A stretch of 64,000 nucleotides of DNA from Streptomyces huiliensis. GTDB taxonomy: Bacteria; Actinomycetota; Actinomycetes; Streptomycetales; Streptomycetaceae. Below are positions 61,063 through 64,000 of this stretch, one piece after another (the first letter of the stretch is position 1; the number at the start of each line of letters is the position of its first letter). The notes below the pieces were generated by a model. That model had not been told where the DNA came from. It saw only the letters and a program-made list of their open reading frames with translations, and made no database searches. The stretch lies in the NCBI RefSeq assembly GCF_020037025.1, contig NZ_JAIQLH010000037.1:29984-93983 (forward strand). The letters run 5' to 3'. A program made the translations under genes and the position numbers.

Positions 61063-61335
61063 TCGACGGGGCCTATAGCCATTAGGCCCCGTCGATCCAC
61101 CCTTCAGCTTGTCCGTCACGGGACCATTCCCCGTGGCGGACTTTTCTCTTGTGCCTAACCGCTGGGGCCTATATCCAGTAGGTCCCAGCGACCAACCTCT
61201 TAGCTGTCCGTCACGGGCCCAGACTCCGTGGACGAACTCTCTCTTGCGTCTGACCGACGGGACCTACACCCAGTAGGCCCCGGCGACCAACCTCTCAGCT
61301 TGTCCGTCACGGGAGCAAGCCCCCTGGCGAACGCC
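61061..61335. repeat. Three tandem ~96-bp units, each with two hairpins
   Basis: Unit 1 starts with a perfect 15-bp stem (GATCGACGGGGCCTA, loop TAGCCAT) at 61061-61097, then a terminator-like hairpin at 61111-61141. Units 2 and 3 (from about 61162 and 61255) repeat both hairpins with drift: first stems keep CCTA...TAGG, second keep GTCCGTCACGGG, and spacers share CGACCAACCTCT. No frame runs through. A structured RNA or serial terminator is likely. Confidence 0.75.
61111..61150 (+). terminator. Strong rho-independent terminator (unit 1)
   Basis: GTCCGTCACGGG pairs with CCCGTGGCGGAC through 12 bp (one G-U) with a short loop, followed by TTTTCTCTT. It would end the transcript carrying the 44-residue peptide and first hairpin. 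Confidence 0.75.
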
Positions 61336-61478
61336 CCGTTCAGGCCGGAGCACTTCCACGATAGCGGCAGCCGCCACCCGGCGCCCGCTCCCTTGTGGAC
61401 CTCGCTGCTGGCGTCACACTCCTGAGCGGTCCCGCCGAGCGGCGGATCGCCAGTTCGTTCGAACTTCGCGGCCGGAGC

Positions 61479-62321
61479 TCACCGCCGCAGCAGGTCGACC
61501 CCCATCCGGTCCGTCTCCTCCGGCGAGCCGCCGAGGCGGTGGACGAGGACCCACCGCCCGTCCGGGAAGGCCCCCGCGAAGACCGAGGCCCCGCGCGTGG
61601 CGCCGTTGTGCCAGGTCAGCTCCCCGGCGCGCTGCCAGCTCGGGGCCGGGTCGCCGAGGACGCGGTCGACGACGAGGCCGGTGAGGACGCGGGCCGCGGC
61701 GCGCGGGGTGGCCCAGAGGCCGCCGGCCGGGAGGATCGCGCCGTCCATGGTCCAGGGGCGGGACGGCCGTCCGAACGGCCCCTTCGGTACGACCCTCGGG
61801 CGGCCCGCCGGCGGCCGGGGCGCGACGTCGTCGGCGACGCCGAGCGGGACGAGGACGCGTTCCCGCAGGCCGTCGGCGTACGGCCGACTGTCCGCCGCCG
61901 CGAGGGCGGCGCCGAGGACCGCGTAGCCGAGGTTGGAGTACGTCTCCCGCTCGCCGGGCGGGGCGGTGGCCAGGGCGCCGAGCCGGGGGAGGAGGGCGCG
62001 CAGCGCCTCGTCGGTGAAGGGGCGGTAGGGGTCGGTGCGCGAGGTGAGGCCGGGGGGAAGGCGGGGGAGGCCGGACGTGTGGTCGGCGAGGTGCCGGAGG
62101 GTGATGCCCGTGCCCGGAGTGGACGCCGGGAGCCACTTCTCCAACGGGTCGTCCATGTCCAGGACGCCGTCCGCCGCGAGCCGCGTCAACAGGGTGCCGG
62201 TCAGCACCTTGGTGAGTGAACCGATCTCGACGAAGGCGTCAGGGTCGTGGCCGTGGGCGACGGACGGCTTCCCGTGGCCGACGGAGGACAGGACGCAGGT
62301 GGGGACGGAGGAGTTCGGCAT
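61479..62321 (-). CDS. Serine hydrolase, beta-lactamase/DD-peptidase (class C-like) family
   Basis: 280 residues from the ATG at 62321; the longer frame to 62543 has no coding character. SxxK is in EIGSLTKVLTG, YxN in ETYSNLGYAVLG and the third motif is HNG in LTWHNGATRG. No signal peptide is visible, so it may be cytosolic or the start is misjudged. Such enzymes are esterases or peptidases more often than true beta-lactamases. Confidence 0.85.
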   Translation of the reverse strand: MPNSSVPTCVLSSVGHGKPSVAHGHDPDAFVEIGSLTKVLTGTLLTRLAADGVLDMDDPLEKWLPASTPGTGITLRHLADHTSGLPRLPPGLTSRTDPYRPFTDEALRALLPRLGALATAPPGERETYSNLGYAVLGAALAAADSRPYADGLRERVLVPLGVADDVAPRPPAGRPRVVPKGPFGRPSRPWTMDGAILPAGGLWATPRAAARVLTGLVVDRVLGDPAPSWQRAGELTWHNGATRGASVFAGAFPDGRWVLVHRLGGSPEETDRMGVDLLRR

Positions 62322-62397
62322 CCGTTCATCATGATCACTGACGGTCTTCGCCGACAAGGGAGTTCGGGAGTACGCACTTAGGGGGAGGCTGTCGCAC

Positions 62398-62649
62398 ATG
62401 CCGGTGCCATCGTTCCAACTTGGGCGCATCATCGCGGACATGAACCAGAAAGCCGGGCAGCAGGAGAGGTTCCCCAGGACGATGTGCGAGGGAGTGCGGT
62501 GCACCCGCTGCATGGACCGCACCATGGTGCGCGAGATCCACATGGGTCACGACGGCACCATCTCGCGCTACGACGACTGGGTCTGCAACTGCGGCTACCG
62601 CCGCCCGAGCAGGGAAGAGCCCAGGCGGGTCGGCGGCATGGCGAGGTGA
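62398..62649 (+). CDS. Small zinc-ribbon-like protein (83 aa)
   Basis: ATG with GGGGGAGG upstream. Two Cys pairs, CTRCM and VCNCGYRR, are separated by about 27 residues, suggesting one zinc site. The rest is basic and short (GRIIADMNQKAGQQERFPRTM). Function unknown; divergent from the serine hydrolase. Confidence 0.65.
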   Translation: MPVPSFQLGRIIADMNQKAGQQERFPRTMCEGVRCTRCMDRTMVREIHMGHDGTISRYDDWVCNCGYRRPSREEPRRVGGMAR

Positions 62650-62673
62650 GGCGGGAGTGCGTGGGAACGTCTC

Positions 62674-63147
62674 TCACGCCGGGTAGAGGCGGAGCGTGCC
62701 GGTATGCGCGGGGCGGACCACGGTGAAGTGCCGACGGTCCAGCGTGGCGACCTTCGCCGTCTTGACCCGCTCGGCCACCGCCACCACCGAGGCGTCCGTT
62801 CCGCCCAGGGGCAGGTCCGCGTAGGCGCGGACGAGCTCCGCCATGCGCTCCAAGTCCTCCGGCATGAGGCCGGTTACCGTCCCGTATGCGCCCAGTGCCA
62901 GGTCGTCCAGGAAGACAGCCTCGGCTCGCGGGCCGCCGTAGCGTTCGATGAGGTAGCAGGTCTCGGCGATCACCGTGGCCGGGACCAGCAGATCGCGTCG
63001 GGTGGGCAGGGAATCGAGCCAGGCCCGGCAGCGGTCGTGCGCGGCGTCGGAAGGGCTGGCGAGGGCCACCAAGGGGCCCGTGTCCACGACGATCAGAGGG
63101 GGGATTGTGTCAGTGCCCGAAGCCGTCGGAGAGGTAATCGTCCACAC
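62674..63147 (-). CDS. PIN-domain toxin (VapC-like)
   Basis: 157 residues as read from 63147, overlapping the antitoxin by 38 bp; a later non-ATG start near LIVVDTGPL is possible. The PIN acidic residues appear in VVDTGPLVAL, ETCYLIERYG, GTDASVVAVAER and ATLDRRHF. VapC enzymes are RNases that cut tRNA or rRNA and are held by a cognate antitoxin encoded just upstream. Confidence 0.85.
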   Translation of the reverse strand: MWTITSPTASGTDTIPPLIVVDTGPLVALASPSDAAHDRCRAWLDSLPTRRDLLVPATVIAETCYLIERYGGPRAEAVFLDDLALGAYGTVTGLMPEDLERMAELVRAYADLPLGGTDASVVAVAERVKTAKVATLDRRHFTVVRPAHTGTLRLYPA

Positions 63148-63325
63148 GCGCCGACAGGTCCGGTGGCGCGTCGGAGAGGATGCCGACGGAGCGTGGGTAC
63201 GGCGGCTCTGTCCCTTCCCGTGCGGCGTCGCGCCGGGCGTACGTGTGCAGTATGGCGGCGACCGCGGCCAGCTCGTCCGGATCGATGCGGTCGATCAAGT
63301 CGTGCAGCTCTTCCCGTGTCGTCAT
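63110..63325 (-). CDS. Antitoxin partner of the PIN protein
   Basis: 71 residues from the ATG at 63325 (MTTREELHDLIDRIDPDELAAVAAIL), ending DDYLSDGFGH. Helical N-terminus and flexible acidic C-terminus suit a toxin-wrapping antitoxin. No classic AbrB or RHH motif is evident, so its DNA-binding type is uncertain. A perfect palindrome lies 40 bp upstream. Confidence 0.7.
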   Translation of the reverse strand: MTTREELHDLIDRIDPDELAAVAAILHTYARRDAAREGTEPPYPRSVGILSDAPPDLSARVDDYLSDGFGH

Positions 63326-63365
63326 GGGTCCAGCGTAGGGCGCCTGTTTCTTTCGTGAGACGTTT

Positions 63366-63383
63366 CGTTTCACGCGTGAAACG
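63366..63383. promoter_or_regulatory. Perfect 18-bp palindrome upstream of the toxin-antitoxin pair
   Basis: CGTTTCACGCGTGAAACG reads the same on both strands. A related half (TTTCGTGAGACG) lies next to it at 63351-63363. The position, about 40 bp before the antitoxin start, fits an autoregulatory operator. Confidence 0.6.
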
Positions 63384-63409
63384 AGGGCAGGACGGCTCAC
63401 GCCCCCGGC

Positions 63410-64000
63410 CTACCCTTTCCGTACCGCGTAAGCCTCCACGTCCACCAGTGAGTACCCCGCCGACTCCACTGCCCGCTTCACGCCCTGGACGCGGACGAAG
63501 CGGGTGCCCGGGGCGTCGAGGCGGACGGTTTCGGTGCCGCCCTTGCCGTCGGTGATGGTGGCGGCGTCACGCCAGGTGCGGCCGTCGGGAGAGGTCTGGA
63601 CGCGGTAGCGGGTGGCGTGGAGTTCGTCCTGCCAGTGGAGGACGAGGCGGCCGAGGCGGGTGGGGCGGGGGAGTTCGAGTTGCCACCAGGCGTCGTCGGC
63701 GGGCGGGGAGGACCAGCGGGTCTTGGGGCTGCCGTCGAGGGCGGCGAAGGGCGGGAAGTCGGAGGCCTCGTCGCCCGACGAGGTGGCCCGGCCGGTGCGG
63801 GCCAGGTCGGGGCCGCCCGCGGCGGGGTACGCGCGGACGGTCACCGTGCGCTCCTGGTCGCCGAGGCGGATGGGGACGGTGAAGACGCGGGACGCCGCGT
63901 CGGCCGGGACGGAGAGTTCCACGCGGGTGGTGGTCACGCCGCCGCGGACGGCCGTGACCTCGGCGGGGGCCTTGACGGTGACGCCCTTCGGCGCGCGGAC
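63410..64000 (-). CDS. C-terminal part of an F5/8 type C (discoidin)-domain protein, cut by window edge
   Basis: The frame is open to the right edge; 196 residues are visible. An Ig-like strand region (GVTVKAPAEVTAVRGG...VELSVPADAA) is followed by a coagulation factor 5/8 C-type carbohydrate-binding domain (ALDGSPKTRWSSPPADDAWWQLELP, LVLHWQDELHATRYRVQTS, FVRVQG). The internal GTG at 63937 is not a real start. Probably the end of a secreted glycoside hydrolase; the catalytic part lies outside. Confidence 0.85.
   Translation of the reverse strand, partial: VRAPKGVTVKAPAEVTAVRGGVTTTRVELSVPADAASRVFTVPIRLGDQERTVTVRAYPAAGGPDLARTGRATSSGDEASDFPPFAALDGSPKTRWSSPPADDAWWQLELPRPTRLGRLVLHWQDELHATRYRVQTSPDGRTWRDAATITDGKGGTETVRLDAPGTRFVRVQGVKRAVESAGYSLVDVEAYAVRKG

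Noticed and set aside
61479..62321. Calling the serine hydrolase an antibiotic beta-lactamase
   Set aside because: No signal peptide and an HNG third motif; esterase or peptidase members of the family are more likely.

Overview
This is a high-GC actinomycete chromosome segment, almost certainly Streptomyces. The evidence is the strong G/C third-position bias, many GTG/TTG starts, GTGA/ATGA-coupled operons, WhiB-like and DUF5994 proteins, a TQXA-type surface protein with an LAxTG-like sorting signal, and a pSAM2-like actinomycete integrative and conjugative element (AICE). No rRNA is present; the single intact tRNA is tRNA-Arg(TCT).

Layout. 1-5.8 kb is chromosome: a 5'-truncated Rieske oxygenase, a DHA2-type MFS exporter divergent from a MarR repressor with a clear palindromic operator, two DUF5994 genes facing away from each other, and a small CarD/Tudor-like protein. 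5.8-30.9 kb is an integrated element of about 25 kb. It is bounded by an 87-bp direct repeat (44 bp exact) made of the terminator and 3' half of tRNA-Arg(TCT); the complete tRNA is at the right end next to int. From left to right the element carries: a cas-less type I-E-like CRISPR locus in two blocks (about 31 and 21 repeats) with a small gene between them; a GntR-GntR-NUDIX fusion; a convergent XRE regulator; a long leader with an rRNA-leader-like motif; a transfer operon (WhiB-like protein, DUF2637/SpdB-like membrane protein, HExxH peptidase, very basic Arg/Gly/Ser-rich membrane protein, FtsK/TraB-type translocase, small Spd-like membrane proteins); a candidate clt repeat cluster; an orphan cytosine-C5 methyltransferase; SSB; a replication module of two Prim-Pol paralogues and a DUF3631 helicase-like ATPase flanked by two inverted iteron arrays; then xis and int.

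30.9-64 kb is chromosome again: paired dynamin-like GTPases, a second SSB-like protein, the thioester surface protein, EttA, a thioesterase, a truncated hemoglobin, and a seven-gene minus-strand operon (GlnX-GlnH-coiled coil-PknG-PP2C-VWA-FHA) that looks like an expanded form of the mycobacterial GlnX/GlnH/PknG amino-acid-sensing module. A GH4 glycosidase/BadF sugar-kinase pair, a FusB-like FBP protein, an XRE/MmyB-type regulator with an SDR, an MscS channel, an HNH nuclease, a 44-aa membrane peptide followed by a triplicated hairpin element, a serine hydrolase, a PIN-toxin/antitoxin pair with a perfect palindrome upstream, and the 3' end of an F5/8C-domain protein complete the window.

How it fits together. 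The element has everything expected for excision (xis/int/att), autonomous replication (Prim-Pol, helicase, SSB, iterons), transfer (TraB-like pump, Spd proteins, clt candidate) and control (GntR-NUDIX, XRE, WhiB). It adds traits that matter in conflict with hosts and rivals: a CRISPR array without cas genes, a DNA methyltransferase and a peptidase-like protein. The most notable observations are the CRISPR array lying inside the att boundaries and the inverted iteron origin whose left arm is embedded in, and translated as part of, the Prim-Pol gene.
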